DNA from: Flavobacterium glycines
GTDB taxonomy: Bacteria; Bacteroidota; Bacteroidia; Flavobacteriales; Flavobacteriaceae
Length of the DNA: 64,000 nucleotides
Direction of reading: 5' to 3'
NCBI RefSeq assembly: GCF_900100165.1
Contig: NZ_FNEO01000001.1
Location: forward strand, 1,674,001-1,738,000
A program made the translations under genes and the position numbers. The stretch's first letter is position 1, and every line of letters starts with the position of its first letter. Positions 25,729-35,688 of the stretch are shown piece by piece. The notes under the pieces were generated by a model. It was not told the DNA's origin, ran no database searches, and was given only the letters and a program-made list of their open reading frames with translations.

Positions 25729-27390
25729 ATGGATACTTACTTAAAAAAAATAGGATCAGAGCCTGAAAATGTATCTAACGAAACGCAAACCAATCAAAGT
25801 GCTACATGGTTGACCAAGTGGGAGCCTGAGGATGAAGCATTCTGGAAAGCAACAGGTAGTAAAATTGCATGGAAAACATTAACAGTGACCACTCTTTCAT
25901 TAATCTTATCATTTGCTTCCTGGTTTATGATGAGTGTCATTGCTGTGAAACTTCCCGGACTCGGTTTTTCATTTTCTAAAGATCAGCTTTTTTGGTTGGT
26001 CGCTATTCCAGGATTAGCTGCGGGTTTTTTACGAATTATACATACCTTTATTCTGCCTATTTTCGGAACAAGGCATGTAGTGACTGTGGCTACTTTACTT
26101 AAATTAATTCCGGCAATTGGAATTGGGTTTGCAGTGATGGATACGACTACTCCATTTTGGGTATTTGTTCTTTTGGCTATTACCACTGGTTTTGGTGGCG
26201 GAGATTTTTCATCCTTTATGCCTAGCACAAGTCTTTTTTTTCCAAAAAGATTAAAAGGAACAGCGTTGGGAATCCAAGCAGGTATTGGGAATTTTGGGGT
26301 TTCTTTAGCTCAGTTTATTACTCCGATTATTTTGAGCGTTAGTATTTACGGGACCACTTCGGTATTTACAAGTATCGATGCCAAAGAAACACAAAATGTT
26401 TTAACAGACTCAACAATTGAAAAGCAAAAAGAAGTTTTTGCTGCTTTGGACATCAAAACGCAAAATAAAATTTTGGCTACTGTAAAGAAACCGGTTTTAG
26501 ATTCAGTAACAACTGCCGTAAAATCAGCAGATAATACAGTAGTTTTTGCAGCTTTGCCTTTGAAAGCAAAATCTAAAGCCATAGCTAATGCCAATCCGAA
26601 AGTGGCTGAAAAAATATTAAACAAAATAAGCCCCAAAAATGAGGCGGTAAATAAAAGTAGTATCTATATTCAATCTGCTGCATTTTGGTACATTGGTTTT
26701 CTCTTGGTTTTGGCATTTATGAGTTGGTTTTTCCTAAAAAGTATTCCAATGCAGGCTTCAGTAAAAGAGCAGATGGATATTTTTAAAAACAAACATACCT
26801 GGTATTGTACGATGGTTTATATGATGACTTTTGGAACTTTTGCCGGTTTGTCTGCAGCTTTTCCTTTGATGATAAAATTTTTATATGGTGATTTTCCAAA
26901 TGCTCCGGATCCGTTAGTGTATGCTTTTTATGGTCCGCTTATTGGTTCTGCCAGCAGAATAGCTTTTGGATTTATTGCAGATAAAGTAGGAGGAGCCATC
27001 TTGACAACTATTACCGGTATTGGGATTTTAACAGGAGCTGTTATTTTAATTACTCAGGGATTAGTATCTCCTACCAGTATGGATCAGTTTCCGTTATTTG
27101 TTGGTGTAATTTTAGCGATGTTCTTTTTTACAGGTATTGGAAATGCGGGTACTTTTAGACAGTTTCCAATTATCTTTTCAGAAAATCAAAGACAGGCAGC
27201 AGGTGTTATTGGTTGGACAGCAGCCATTGCCGCTTTTGGTCCTTTTATTTTTTCAAAATTAATTGGAAATAACATTTCTGCTAATGGAACTGTGACTCAA
27301 TTCTTTATTGGTTTGATTGTTTTTACTATATTAGCTACAATTGTTAACTGGTGGTTTTACAATCGTAGAGGATGTGAGAAACCAAGCTAA
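25729..27390 (+). CDS. nitrate/nitrite transporter, NarK family (NarK2)
   Basis: 553 residues with a hydrophilic N-terminal extension of about 48 residues (TWLTKWEPEDEAFWKATGSKIAWK is typical for this subfamily) and twelve spans. NNP signatures are ITTGFGGGDFSSFMPSTS near 152 and GIGNAGTFRQFP near 465. Conserved Arg102 (FLRIIHTF) and Arg402-region (ASRIAFGFIADKVGG) line the substrate path. A periplasmic insertion of about 105 residues (208-312), Lys/Ala/Thr-rich, lies between spans 5 and 6. With NarK1 it forms a two-transporter set as in other denitrifiers, probably one nitrate/H+ symporter and one nitrate/nitrite antiporter. Which is which cannot be told from sequence alone. Confidence 0.92.
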   Translation: MDTYLKKIGSEPENVSNETQTNQSATWLTKWEPEDEAFWKATGSKIAWKTLTVTTLSLILSFASWFMMSVIAVKLPGLGFSFSKDQLFWLVAIPGLAAGFLRIIHTFILPIFGTRHVVTVATLLKLIPAIGIGFAVMDTTTPFWVFVLLAITTGFGGGDFSSFMPSTSLFFPKRLKGTALGIQAGIGNFGVSLAQFITPIILSVSIYGTTSVFTSIDAKETQNVLTDSTIEKQKEVFAALDIKTQNKILATVKKPVLDSVTTAVKSADNTVVFAALPLKAKSKAIANANPKVAEKILNKISPKNEAVNKSSIYIQSAAFWYIGFLLVLAFMSWFFLKSIPMQASVKEQMDIFKNKHTWYCTMVYMMTFGTFAGLSAAFPLMIKFLYGDFPNAPDPLVYAFYGPLIGSASRIAFGFIADKVGGAILTTITGIGILTGAVILITQGLVSPTSMDQFPLFVGVILAMFFFTGIGNAGTFRQFPIIFSENQRQAAGVIGWTAAIAAFGPFIFSKLIGNNISANGTVTQFFIGLIVFTILATIVNWWFYNRRGCEKPS

Positions 27391-27617
27391 TTTTCTGGAC
27401 AGTCTTAGCAGTATGATTAGTAAAAGCTGTCTTCAAAAGTTTAAGGTATTGAAGTAAACAGCATAGCGTATTGGTAATTGATATTGTAACATATTTTGTT
27501 GTAATTATGTTTTTTAAAACTACTTAAGTATTTTAACTTAGTTTTTTGTTTGTTAGTTTTACAAAAAAATAAAATAGTTTTTAATAGTTAGTTTTAAACT
27601 GTATTAAAATTGAATTT

Positions 27618-28667
27618 ATGAAAAACAAAACCTTGAATATTAAAGCGTTATTAATAGCAACCGGACTATCTGTTTTTATGATTGCTCTTGTGTTTTTTGG
27701 GTCCAGAAAGTTGCAAAATTTCGATGCTGCTTTAATTACGTACTTATTCGGAACCGTTTTTGCTTTCTTTGGAATAGTATATCGTTATTCGGTTTGGTTA
27801 CAAAGACCACCTACATGGATTTATTTCAAGAGAGGAATTACGTATTTGGTGACCGGAAAAGTATTTTCACATTTTTGGTTTGCAACTAAAGAGACGGTTG
27901 AAAATATCGCCTTTCAAAAGTTTATATATCCCAGAGGGAAATACCGTTGGGTGGCACATTTTATGATTGCAGTAGGTTGTACATCAGCATTTTTGATTAC
28001 GATTCCGTTAACCTTTGGTTGGATTAATTTTGCGATGGCACCTAATACAATTTCTACTTATGAAGCTTACTTTTTTGGTTTTAAGGTAATGGATTTTGAA
28101 TTGGATTCTATCATGGCCTTTTTAACTTTTCATGCCTTGAACTGGTCGTCTTATTTGGTGATTTTTGGGTCGTTATATTATTTAAGAAGACGATTGACAA
28201 ATCCGGGTTTGATTGCTACTCAGTCATTTGAGGGCGATTTATTGCCTCTTATTTTATTAATTGCAATTTCGGCAACAGGATTAGGGCTTACTTATTCATA
28301 CCAATTTATGAAAGGTTTTGCTTTTGATTTCTTGGCAGTTTTACATGCTGTAACGGTAATTATGTTCTTAATCTGGATTCCGTTTGGGAAATTTTTCCAT
28401 ATCATTCAACGACCTGCCCAAATTGGTGCCCATATTTATAAGCAGCAGGGAATGAAAATGGGGATGGCAGTTTGTCCTCATACAGGAGAAGAATTTGCTA
28501 CTAAATTACACATTCAGGATTTGAAAACAGTAACGGAACAATTAGGTTTTGATTTTTCAAAGGAAGACGGAACTTCGCATTTGGATTTGAGTCCGGAGGG
28601 TAAAAGATCCAGGTTAGCACAAGCTCATCTGAAAGCAAGACAGGAAGGTGGTAAGTTATTTGGATAA
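27618..28667 (+). CDS. NarI/DsrM-like b-type cytochrome membrane subunit
   Basis: 349 residues with six spans (about 12-30, 38-58, 112-134, 163-188, 206-228, 233-260) and a 90-residue cytoplasmic tail. His243 and His261 are 18 residues apart, the same distance as the heme b ligands His187 and His205 of E. coli NarI. His114 and His172 are further ligand candidates. It therefore probably oxidises quinol and feeds electrons to the molybdenum subunit encoded 26 bases downstream. The 227-base gap after narK2 suggests its own promoter, but no FNR-like site of the norC type is visible there. Confidence 0.75.
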   Translation: MKNKTLNIKALLIATGLSVFMIALVFFGSRKLQNFDAALITYLFGTVFAFFGIVYRYSVWLQRPPTWIYFKRGITYLVTGKVFSHFWFATKETVENIAFQKFIYPRGKYRWVAHFMIAVGCTSAFLITIPLTFGWINFAMAPNTISTYEAYFFGFKVMDFELDSIMAFLTFHALNWSSYLVIFGSLYYLRRRLTNPGLIATQSFEGDLLPLILLIAISATGLGLTYSYQFMKGFAFDFLAVLHAVTVIMFLIWIPFGKFFHIIQRPAQIGAHIYKQQGMKMGMAVCPHTGEEFATKLHIQDLKTVTEQLGFDFSKEDGTSHLDLSPEGKRSRLAQAHLKARQEGGKLFG

Positions 28668-28693
28668 TTAAAAAAAGATAAAAGCATATAAAC

Positions 28694-30910
28694 ATGGCAA
28701 AATTACCTGTTTCAGAAGAAAATATAGTTGCACAATTTGGACCGCATCTTAATTATAGCCCTAAAGAAGGTTATGAAGGAAGAGATGAACCGGATGAGCT
28801 GGTTAAAACACACTGTTGTTTTTGTGGAATGCAATGTGGAATTCAGTTGTCAGTAAAAGAGAATAAAGTTGTAGGTTTTGAACCCTGGATGGAATTCCCT
28901 TTTAACGAAGGAAGATTATGTCCTAAAGGAGTGCAGCGATATTTGCAAAATAACCATCCAGACCGACTTTTAAGTCCATTAAAAAGAGTAGAAGGGCAAG
29001 GGTTTGTGCCTACTTCCTGGGATGATGCGATGAACAAAACAGTTTCAGAAATTCAACGTATTCAGGAAAAATATGGAAACGATGCTTTCTCGATGCTTTC
29101 AGGAGTTTCATTAACGAATGAGAAAAGTTACTTAGTAGGTAAATTTGCCAGAGTAGCCTTAAAAACAAAGAACTTAGATTATAACGGACGTTTGTGCATG
29201 GTAAGTGCCGGTGCCGGAAATAAAAAGGCTTTTGGGCTGGACAGAGGATCTAATAACTATTCGGATTTAGAATATGCCGAGGTAATTATTGTTGCCGGAG
29301 CTAATATTAGTGAGACTTTCCCAACGCTTACACACTGGATTTGGAAAGCCAGAGACAGAGGAGCTAAATTAATTGTCGTTGATCCAAGGATGATTCCATT
29401 GGCAAGAACAGCTGACATTCATTTGGATGTACGTCCGGGAACCGATTCGGCTTTGTATGGGGCTATGTTAAAATATTTGGTTGACCATGATATGTTAGAC
29501 CATGATTTTATTGATAATCATACATCCGGATTTCAGGAAACTATTGATGCAGTAAAAGAGTATACACTGGAATGGGCAGAAGAAGTTACCGGAATCAAAA
29601 AAGAAAAAATACAACAAGCTGCCGAATTATGGGGAAGAGCGAATACGAGTTTCCTGCTGCATGCCCGTGGAATTGAGCACCATTCTAAAGGAGTGGATAA
29701 CGTTTTGGGATGTATCAATTTAGTTTTGGCAACAGGAAGAATTGGTAAGCCTTATTGTGGTTATGCTACTATTACTGGTCAGGGAAATGGTCAGGGAGGA
29801 AGAGAGCATGGACATAAATGCGATCAATTACCAGGAAACAGAGATATTGAAAATCCGGAACACCGTAAATATATTTCGGAAGTTTGGGGAATTGAAGAAA
29901 AAGATTTACCGGGCAAAGGTTTATCGGCTTACGAAATTATAGAAGCTATCCACAGAGGAGAAATTAAAGGTTTATTGTCTATTTGTTTCAATCCATTGGT
30001 TTCTTTGCCTAATAGTAATTATGTTCGTGAAGCATTAGAAAAATTAGAATTTTACGTTTGTATCGACTTTTTCTTAAACGAAACGGCTCGTCATGCCGAT
30101 ATTGTTTTAGCTGGTTCTTTGCAGGAAGAAGAAGAAGGAACTACCACTTCTGCCGAAGGACGTGTAATTCGTATACGCCAGGCGGTGACTCCTCCGGGAG
30201 ATGCCAGAACGGATACTTCTATTATCTTGGAAATTGCCAAACGTTTAGGAGTGAAAGATAAATTTAGCTTTGAAAACAGTGAAGCCATTTTTAACGAATT
30301 GCGTGTGGCATCTAAAGGAGGAACAGCCGATTACAACGGAATTACCTATAAAAAAGTAGAGGATAATATGGGTGTTTTTTGGCCATGTCCAACGGAAGAT
30401 CATCCGGGAACTCCACGTTTATGGGAAGACAGAAAGTTTAAAACTCCAGATGGGAAAGCACATTTTAATCCGGCGCCTTATAAACTCCCGGGCGAAGTTA
30501 CCTGTGTTGACTATCCTGTGATTTTAACTACCGGACGTGTGGTTTCTCAATATTTGAGTGGGACACAGACCCGTAGAATCGGAAAATTAGTAGATCAGTT
30601 CCCTGAGCCTTTATTGGAAATTCATCCTAATTTAGCTAAGCAATACAATATTAAACAGAGAGAGTTAATTCGTGTTTCAACAAGAAGAGGAGAAGGAGTT
30701 TTTCCGGCTAATATTGTTGAAACCATTAGGGAAGATACTGTTTTTATTCCGTACCATTGGTCGGGAAAAAAATCAGCAAACCAGTTGACCCCGGGTACTT
30801 TAGATCCAATTTCTAAAATTCCTGAATTTAAAGTTTGTGCTTGTCATTTGGAGCCACTCCATGAGATAGCTCCGCCTTCAAAAGAATCAAAGGCTTATGC
30901 AAGTATTTAA
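28694..30910 (+). CDS. molybdopterin nitrate reductase catalytic subunit (Nas/Nap-like, no export signal)
   Basis: 738 residues of the bis-MGD molybdenum oxidoreductase family. A [4Fe-4S] site is formed by Cys41, Cys44, Cys48 and Cys76 ([10 protein letters not shown] ... RLCPKG). Cys168 in GRLCMVSAG is the expected Mo ligand, as in NapA, Nas and formate dehydrogenases, and not the Asp of NarG. The C-terminal dinucleotide-binding domain begins near 605 ([14 protein letters not shown]). There is no Tat signal, so the site is cytoplasmic. Flanking narK genes make nitrate the likely substrate. Its subunit partners (NarI-like, ferredoxin, Rieske) differ from every standard nitrate reductase. Confidence 0.85.
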   Translation: MAKLPVSEENIVAQFGPHLNYSPKEGYEGRDEPDELVKTHCCFCGMQCGIQLSVKENKVVGFEPWMEFPFNEGRLCPKGVQRYLQNNHPDRLLSPLKRVEGQGFVPTSWDDAMNKTVSEIQRIQEKYGNDAFSMLSGVSLTNEKSYLVGKFARVALKTKNLDYNGRLCMVSAGAGNKKAFGLDRGSNNYSDLEYAEVIIVAGANISETFPTLTHWIWKARDRGAKLIVVDPRMIPLARTADIHLDVRPGTDSALYGAMLKYLVDHDMLDHDFIDNHTSGFQETIDAVKEYTLEWAEEVTGIKKEKIQQAAELWGRANTSFLLHARGIEHHSKGVDNVLGCINLVLATGRIGKPYCGYATITGQGNGQGGREHGHKCDQLPGNRDIENPEHRKYISEVWGIEEKDLPGKGLSAYEIIEAIHRGEIKGLLSICFNPLVSLPNSNYVREALEKLEFYVCIDFFLNETARHADIVLAGSLQEEEEGTTTSAEGRVIRIRQAVTPPGDARTDTSIILEIAKRLGVKDKFSFENSEAIFNELRVASKGGTADYNGITYKKVEDNMGVFWPCPTEDHPGTPRLWEDRKFKTPDGKAHFNPAPYKLPGEVTCVDYPVILTTGRVVSQYLSGTQTRRIGKLVDQFPEPLLEIHPNLAKQYNIKQRELIRVSTRRGEGVFPANIVETIREDTVFIPYHWSGKKSANQLTPGTLDPISKIPEFKVCACHLEPLHEIAPPSKESKAYASI

Positions 30911-30931
30911 TCGATAAAGAATTGATAAAAG

Positions 30932-31501
30932 ATGAACTATACCAGTTTCAATAAAAATGAAGAGTTTTTTGTAGATATGCAGCGTTGCATTGGCTGTAAA
31001 GCCTGTGAGATGGCTTGCGCCGAATGTGAAACTAACGGTCAGGATTCGATGATACATGTTAATTATGTAGACAGAGCTTCGACTGTGCAAACTACTGTTC
31101 AGGTGTGTATGCATTGTGACGATCCTGTATGTGCTAATGTGTGTCCGGCTGATGCTATTTCGAAAGATGAATTCGGAATTGTTCATACGGCTAATACCGA
31201 AAGATGTATTGGATGTTCTAATTGTGTGATGGCTTGTCCTTTTGGGGTGCCTAAAAAAGAAGAGAATTACGATTTGATGATGAAATGCACTATGTGTTAC
31301 GACAGAACCAGTGTGGGGAAAAAACCAATGTGTGCAACAGTTTGTCCAAGTGGTGCTTTGTTTTATGGAACTAAAGAACAGATACAGGAAATGCGTCCTA
31401 ACAGCACACCGGTAAATAGTTTTGTATTTGGTAAAGAAGTTGTGAATACCAAGGTCAATATTATGATGCCTAAAGGAAGCACAGAATTGATAATATATTA
31501 A
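30932..31501 (+). CDS. four-cluster ferredoxin subunit (NrfC/DmsB type)
   Basis: 189 residues with 17 cysteines in four ferredoxin-like groups: Cys19/22/25/29 ([12 protein letters not shown]), Cys59/62/67/71 ([14 protein letters not shown]), Cys92/95/98/102 ([12 protein letters not shown]) and Cys119/122/134/138. This can hold four [4Fe-4S] clusters, as in DmsB, NrfC and PsrB. There is no Tat signal, so it is cytoplasmic like the catalytic subunit 21 bases upstream. It should wire the membrane subunit to the molybdenum subunit. NarH is far longer, so this is not a NarGHI arrangement. Confidence 0.93.
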   Translation: MNYTSFNKNEEFFVDMQRCIGCKACEMACAECETNGQDSMIHVNYVDRASTVQTTVQVCMHCDDPVCANVCPADAISKDEFGIVHTANTERCIGCSNCVMACPFGVPKKEENYDLMMKCTMCYDRTSVGKKPMCATVCPSGALFYGTKEQIQEMRPNSTPVNSFVFGKEVVNTKVNIMMPKGSTELIIY

Positions 31502-31512
31502 AGAATACACTC

Positions 31513-32025
31513 ATGTCTAAAGAAGATAATTTAAATAAAAATTGGAAAAAAGATTTTCCAATTGAAAAACAACAAGCTACTAATGTAAGTCGTCGTGATT
31601 TTGCAAAGTTTTTAACTTTGGTTTCAGGAGGATTGATGGTAGGTAGCGGTTTAGTTGCTGCCAAGGCTTATATGTATCCTAAAGAAGAAGTAGAAGGAGA
31701 GCATTTTGTATGCAACAAAGAAGAGGTGCCTCTGGGCGGAACACGCGCATTTGTAATTGAAGGCAGTACCATTCCATATATATTGATTCATCTGGAAACA
31801 GGAGAATTTAAAGCCTATGAGCAAAAATGTACTCATCTTTCCTGTTCGGTTTTTTATAAACCTGGTACCGGAATTATTCATTGCCCTTGTCATGAAGGTT
31901 CATTTGATGCTAAAACAGGAAAAGTATTGGCGGGCCCACCTCCAAGAGCGTTACCTAAATTAGATGTTTTCTTTAAAGATAATGCGGTTTATGTAAAGGC
32001 TTCAATAGAAGAAGAAATAGGATAA
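31513..32025 (+). CDS. Tat-type Rieske [2Fe-2S] protein
   Basis: 170 residues. A twin-arginine motif SRRDFAKFL (Arg27-Arg28) precedes a hydrophobic anchor (about 33-52), as in bc1-complex Rieske proteins. The cluster site is CTHLSC (Cys106, His108) and CPCHEGSF (Cys124, His127). The extra Cys111 and Cys126 should form the disulfide of high-potential bc-type Rieske proteins. The fold should therefore lie on the periplasmic side. It starts 11 bases after the ferredoxin gene. A periplasmic Rieske beside a cytoplasmic molybdenum enzyme is unusual (see findings). Confidence 0.92.
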   Translation: MSKEDNLNKNWKKDFPIEKQQATNVSRRDFAKFLTLVSGGLMVGSGLVAAKAYMYPKEEVEGEHFVCNKEEVPLGGTRAFVIEGSTIPYILIHLETGEFKAYEQKCTHLSCSVFYKPGTGIIHCPCHEGSFDAKTGKVLAGPPPRALPKLDVFFKDNAVYVKASIEEEIG

Positions 32026-32044
32026 AAAAATAAAATAAAGTAGT

Positions 32045-32296
32045 ATGAGTAATTTTAGAAGAAGTCAGAATCAATCCAATCCGAATAAATTAAACGCGAT
32101 ACTTTCTACTTTAATTTTTATATTAATTCTGAATGTAACCATTCAAATTTGGTTATTGTATGCTGCTTTGAATAATGCTTTGGAGAATCACAAAGAAATT
32201 CTTATTCCAGCGTTTATAGCTTCATTAGTATTGTTTTTAATAGGAGCCAGTTTACTTTATTATATGCCTATTGGAAATAATAATTCCAGAAAATAA
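32045..32296 (+). CDS. small two-span membrane protein of the nitrate reductase module
   Basis: 83 residues: a polar start (FRRSQNQSNPNK), then two hydrophobic segments at about 20-42 and 52-74, with a short acidic loop between (NALENHKEI). It begins 19 bases after the Rieske gene and ends just before a terminator, so it is the last member of the operon. I do not recognise the family by sequence alone. Its fixed place suggests a small subunit or assembly factor of the complex. Confidence 0.75.
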   Translation: MSNFRRSQNQSNPNKLNAILSTLIFILILNVTIQIWLLYAALNNALENHKEILIPAFIASLVLFLIGASLLYYMPIGNNNSRK

Positions 32297-32322
32297 AAAC
32301 AATTTTACAATTCGTAATAAAT

Positions 32323-32360
32323 AAAAAAGGCTGTTTCGGAATACTGAAACGGCCTTTTTT
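32323..32360. terminator. terminator of the nitrate reductase module
   Basis: AAAAAAGGC-T-GTTTC and GAAAC-G-GCCTTTTTT form a 15-pair stem (one G-T pair) with an eight-base loop and T-runs in both directions, between convergent genes. Confidence 0.85.
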
Positions 32361-32434
32361 AATCCTGAAATTTAAAATTAATCCCGAGAGATTTTATCTT
32401 GCCTTTCTGGTTTACTATTTTTAGAATCGGATAT

Positions 32435-32959
32435 TTATTTTGTTTCTTCTTCTTTGTGGTTCATGTCTTTTTTCATGCCCTCACTATGTGCTCTTTTAAA
32501 ATTGCCCTCTTTGCGTTGTCTGTTTTCAGCCATTTTGTGATTAAAATGTTTTTTCATGCCTTCATGATGTTGCTTTTTCATTTCTTCCCATTTTTGAAAT
32601 TGCTCCGGTGAAAGCGTTTTTTTCATTTTTTGTTTCATCGCAATTTGTTCGTCAAGCATTTTGCTTCTCATTTCAAAGAGCTCGTCAGAAGTTGGTTTCG
32701 CAGTTTTGTCCTTTCTGTTTTTCATGAAAGCCTCTCTTTTCTCATTTTGTTCGGCAATCATTTTTCCAATCTCTTTTTGTTGAGAGGCGTTCAAATCAAG
32801 TTCTAAGGTCATTTTTTTTAACATTAGCTGATTGCGTTGTTCCGGCGTGAATTTCTCCATAGGATTTCCTTCGTGTCTCGCTGGTCTTTGTTGTTTTTCT
32901 TGTGCATAAGATGATACGCCTATAATAGCTATCAATGCAATAGTGATTAATTTTTTCAT
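32435..32959 (-). CDS. Spy/CpxP-like exported protein (second paralogue)
   Basis: 174 residues. Signal peptide ending SYAQ, then the same design as the protein at 1803-2249: KFTPEQRNQLMLKKM near residue 37, LDLNASQQKEIGKMIAEQ near residue 55 and LSPEQFQKWEEMKKQ near residue 116. The tail is rich in His, Lys and Met (HHEGMKKHFNHKM), which could bind metal. It is convergent with the nitrate reductase module. A chaperone or metal-stress role is inferred from the Spy/CpxP resemblance. Confidence 0.7.
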   Translation of the reverse strand: MKKLITIALIAIIGVSSYAQEKQQRPARHEGNPMEKFTPEQRNQLMLKKMTLELDLNASQQKEIGKMIAEQNEKREAFMKNRKDKTAKPTSDELFEMRSKMLDEQIAMKQKMKKTLSPEQFQKWEEMKKQHHEGMKKHFNHKMAENRQRKEGNFKRAHSEGMKKDMNHKEEETK

Positions 32960-33033
32960 AATAAATTGATTTTATTTTTAAATAAGACTTAAAACAATAT
33001 GTAAAGTTTAATCGTTAAGAAGAAATTGTGATT

Positions 33034-35484
33034 TTATTTTTTTATTTGATAACTGCTTTGAACTACTATAGGGATACCATTATTTGTTATTCCTTCTAAG
33101 TTTAGGTTTACAGTAGTATCTACTTCATTGTTATAATAGGAAATGCTGGCGTTGCCCTTTTCATCGGGTTGAATGTATGGATTCCAATATAAGGTATTTC
33201 GAATATCGACTTTATTATTCTCTAAAGGTTTTGTTTTACTGTAATCAGGAGAATAGAAAAAACGAGTATTTTGATAGCCATTGACAGGCATGGCTATGGA
33301 ATGAAAGACTTTTTTGTCAGAAGTACTTCCTTTTCCGAGTTTGGTATAAATGAGAATAGCTCCATTTGCACCTTGTGAACCAAAAACGGCAGCTCCGGGA
33401 CCTTTTATAGCTTCAATTTTAGCGATATCTTCTGTAGAAATACTTGACAAAAGACTCATGTCAGTTTCTACTCCGTCAACTAAAACAAGAGCCGGTCCAT
33501 TATAACGGTTAAAACGAACTGAATTTGCAGAAGCTGTTACATTAGGAATAGCAATTTGTATAAGTAGAAAAATGTTAGAATAATGCGGTCCTTTTTCTTC
33601 AGGAATATAAGTGAAATCGGCAAAACCATATCGGCTAGGGGTGGTGTTTTCTTTTTTCTTTTTTGCAGTTACAATCACATCTTTTAATTGGTTCTCTTCA
33701 GGAATATTAAAGCGGATATTTTTATTATGAATGTTTGCCTTGATTTGGCTTATTTTATTTTCTTCATAATTTAGAGAATTATAGCTTTTGAAATCGACGG
33801 CTATGGGTTGGTTATAAATCGAATCTAATACAAATTCGCCTCTGTTTTTTCCTTTTTGATTTTTAGTATTGAGTAACATAGTAGCAGTGCCTTTGAAAAT
33901 GATATTATTAAATTCAAATTTTCCGTTAACATCAGTAGTGTCGTTTAGCATCATAGAATTTCCTTTGTTTAGAAGTACCATTTGTACCAGATTATTTTCT
34001 TTGGCAGTGGTTCCAATTAAATTCTCAACTTTTCCTGCTATTGTAATTCCTTTTTCTACTTTAAAATTTTTATTTCTGTTGAGGTTAGGAAATTTTTTCC
34101 AAACAAAATCACGCCATCCCTGGGTTAGTAAAAGTAAGTCTAAATGAAATAATCTTGCAGGATTTGAATTATTGAAATAGTAATTTGGATTGTGTACTTT
34201 TCCTTTGATATCCGAAGCCATAAGGAAATACGAACAAATATTTACAGTGTCATCAAAATTTTCGTTTACCCCATTAGTATCTGTTGCTGCTATCGAAAAG
34301 TTGGCTATTAGAGGATTTCCTTTTTTGTCTTTTGCCGAAATAGTAAGGTTTACTTTCTCTTTTGGGGTGTATAGTTTCTTTTCAGTAGTAAAAGATACGT
34401 CAATATCTTGTTTTTTTTCAATATAAACTAATCGTTCACTTTGAGGTCGGGATTGATTATCGTAAAGTGTAAGTTGCGTAATGCCTTCCGGAAAATTTTC
34501 CTCGGGTAATATAAAAGAAAGTTTAGTGTCTTTTAAAGTTTGTGTTCCTTCAAAATAAGTAATTCCTCTGGTTGAGCAAATAAGTGTTAAATCAGCATCT
34601 GGATTTTGATTTAGAGTGACTGCATTAGTCTTAATAGTCACTACTTTTTTCTCATCAACCGTATTTATACTTAATGTATAACCTGTTTTTTGAACTTCAG
34701 GAAGCGTTACTTTGATTTCGTCATTGTTTGGGGTGATTATTTTAGCATAATACTTTTGATTTTTTTCAGGTTGAATAACAAATTTACCCATGCCATCATG
34801 GATGCTTTTGAATAAATTGATTTGTTTGTCATTAGTATCAAAAATTGTCCCTTTCATTTCAATTGGATTTCCATAGGAATCGGTTGCTTTAAAGGCTACA
34901 TTGCTAATTACATCTTCGATTAAAGAACCGCCTTCGGGCATAAAATCGACTATTATTTCTTGAGTATTTTCAAGTTTCGGATTGTCCTTTTTGTTTTTTG
35001 AAATTGCTCTTATGCTGTTTTCTTTGGCTTGGATTGTGTTTTCTTCATTGGGAGTGATAATTTGAATTTCTTTTTTGAAAACAAAATCATCGTCATAATT
35101 CCGCATCCAATTAGTATAAGCTCTCAATTGGTAGGTTCCTGGTTTGATACCAAGGGAATCAGCCAATATAAAATCGCCATGCCCCAGACCTCCTTCCAGA
35201 TTGGTGATATTGCGGCTGATTATTTTAGATTCTGGCGATATGAGTTCTACATAAAGTATTTTGCTGTGATCAAAAAGTTGATTGGTATAGGCATAGACAG
35301 AATAAGCTTTGTACCACAATGATTCTCCAATGGTGTAATAATTTCTGTCAGTATGTAGGTATACTTTTTCAACCTCCGGTGGATTTTTTTTTGCTTTTTC
35401 AATTGAATCAGTTAGTTGTTGAGCAAAATTGGTAGAGGTTATGCTGAAAAAAAGCATAAGGAGATAGCATAGTTTTTTTGTCAT
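33034..35484 (-). CDS. MG2-domain protein with TonB-dependent-receptor plug domain
   Basis: 816 residues with signal peptide ending FAQQ. The N-terminal part has macroglobulin-like (MG2) sandwich domains (YLHTDRNYYTIGESLWYKAY near 42, then GTYQLRAYTNWMRN). A C-terminal plug-like domain (about 615-720) contains FNRYNGPALVLVDGVETD, IEAIKGPGAAVFGSQGANGAILI. It lacks the 22-strand barrel, so it is not itself a receptor. Such proteins are common in Bacteroidota outer membranes, and the partner is unknown. The gene stands alone on the minus strand. Confidence 0.8.
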   Translation of the reverse strand: MTKKLCYLLMLFFSITSTNFAQQLTDSIEKAKKNPPEVEKVYLHTDRNYYTIGESLWYKAYSVYAYTNQLFDHSKILYVELISPESKIISRNITNLEGGLGHGDFILADSLGIKPGTYQLRAYTNWMRNYDDDFVFKKEIQIITPNEENTIQAKENSIRAISKNKKDNPKLENTQEIIVDFMPEGGSLIEDVISNVAFKATDSYGNPIEMKGTIFDTNDKQINLFKSIHDGMGKFVIQPEKNQKYYAKIITPNNDEIKVTLPEVQKTGYTLSINTVDEKKVVTIKTNAVTLNQNPDADLTLICSTRGITYFEGTQTLKDTKLSFILPEENFPEGITQLTLYDNQSRPQSERLVYIEKKQDIDVSFTTEKKLYTPKEKVNLTISAKDKKGNPLIANFSIAATDTNGVNENFDDTVNICSYFLMASDIKGKVHNPNYYFNNSNPARLFHLDLLLLTQGWRDFVWKKFPNLNRNKNFKVEKGITIAGKVENLIGTTAKENNLVQMVLLNKGNSMMLNDTTDVNGKFEFNNIIFKGTATMLLNTKNQKGKNRGEFVLDSIYNQPIAVDFKSYNSLNYEENKISQIKANIHNKNIRFNIPEENQLKDVIVTAKKKKENTTPSRYGFADFTYIPEEKGPHYSNIFLLIQIAIPNVTASANSVRFNRYNGPALVLVDGVETDMSLLSSISTEDIAKIEAIKGPGAAVFGSQGANGAILIYTKLGKGSTSDKKVFHSIAMPVNGYQNTRFFYSPDYSKTKPLENNKVDIRNTLYWNPYIQPDEKGNASISYYNNEVDTTVNLNLEGITNNGIPIVVQSSYQIKK

Positions 35485-35688
35485 AGCGGTTATTTTTTGG
35501 CTCGTTTGTAATAAGTAGTGTTTTTATGTGTAAAATATTACGATTTTGTTTTGTGAAAAAGAGTAAATGTAATCTATTTATTATATAGACTTGTTATTTT
35601 AGGTTTGGTTTAATATTTTCGTTTTAAATTTATTTGGTCTTTAATTTGAAAATAATTTGAAATCGAAAGAGTTCGTTAAAAACAGTTT

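Noticed and set aside
27525..27548. Inverted repeat AAAACTA/TAGTTTT and TACTTAAGTA after narK2
   Set aside because: Pure AT repeats are expected by chance in this sequence, and there is no clear promoter or T-tract geometry.
30887..31510. Long open frame of 207 codons on the minus strand
   Set aside because: It is the antisense shadow of the ferredoxin subunit gene; its composition (His/Thr/Ser-rich) reflects the opposite strand and it has no recognisable domain.
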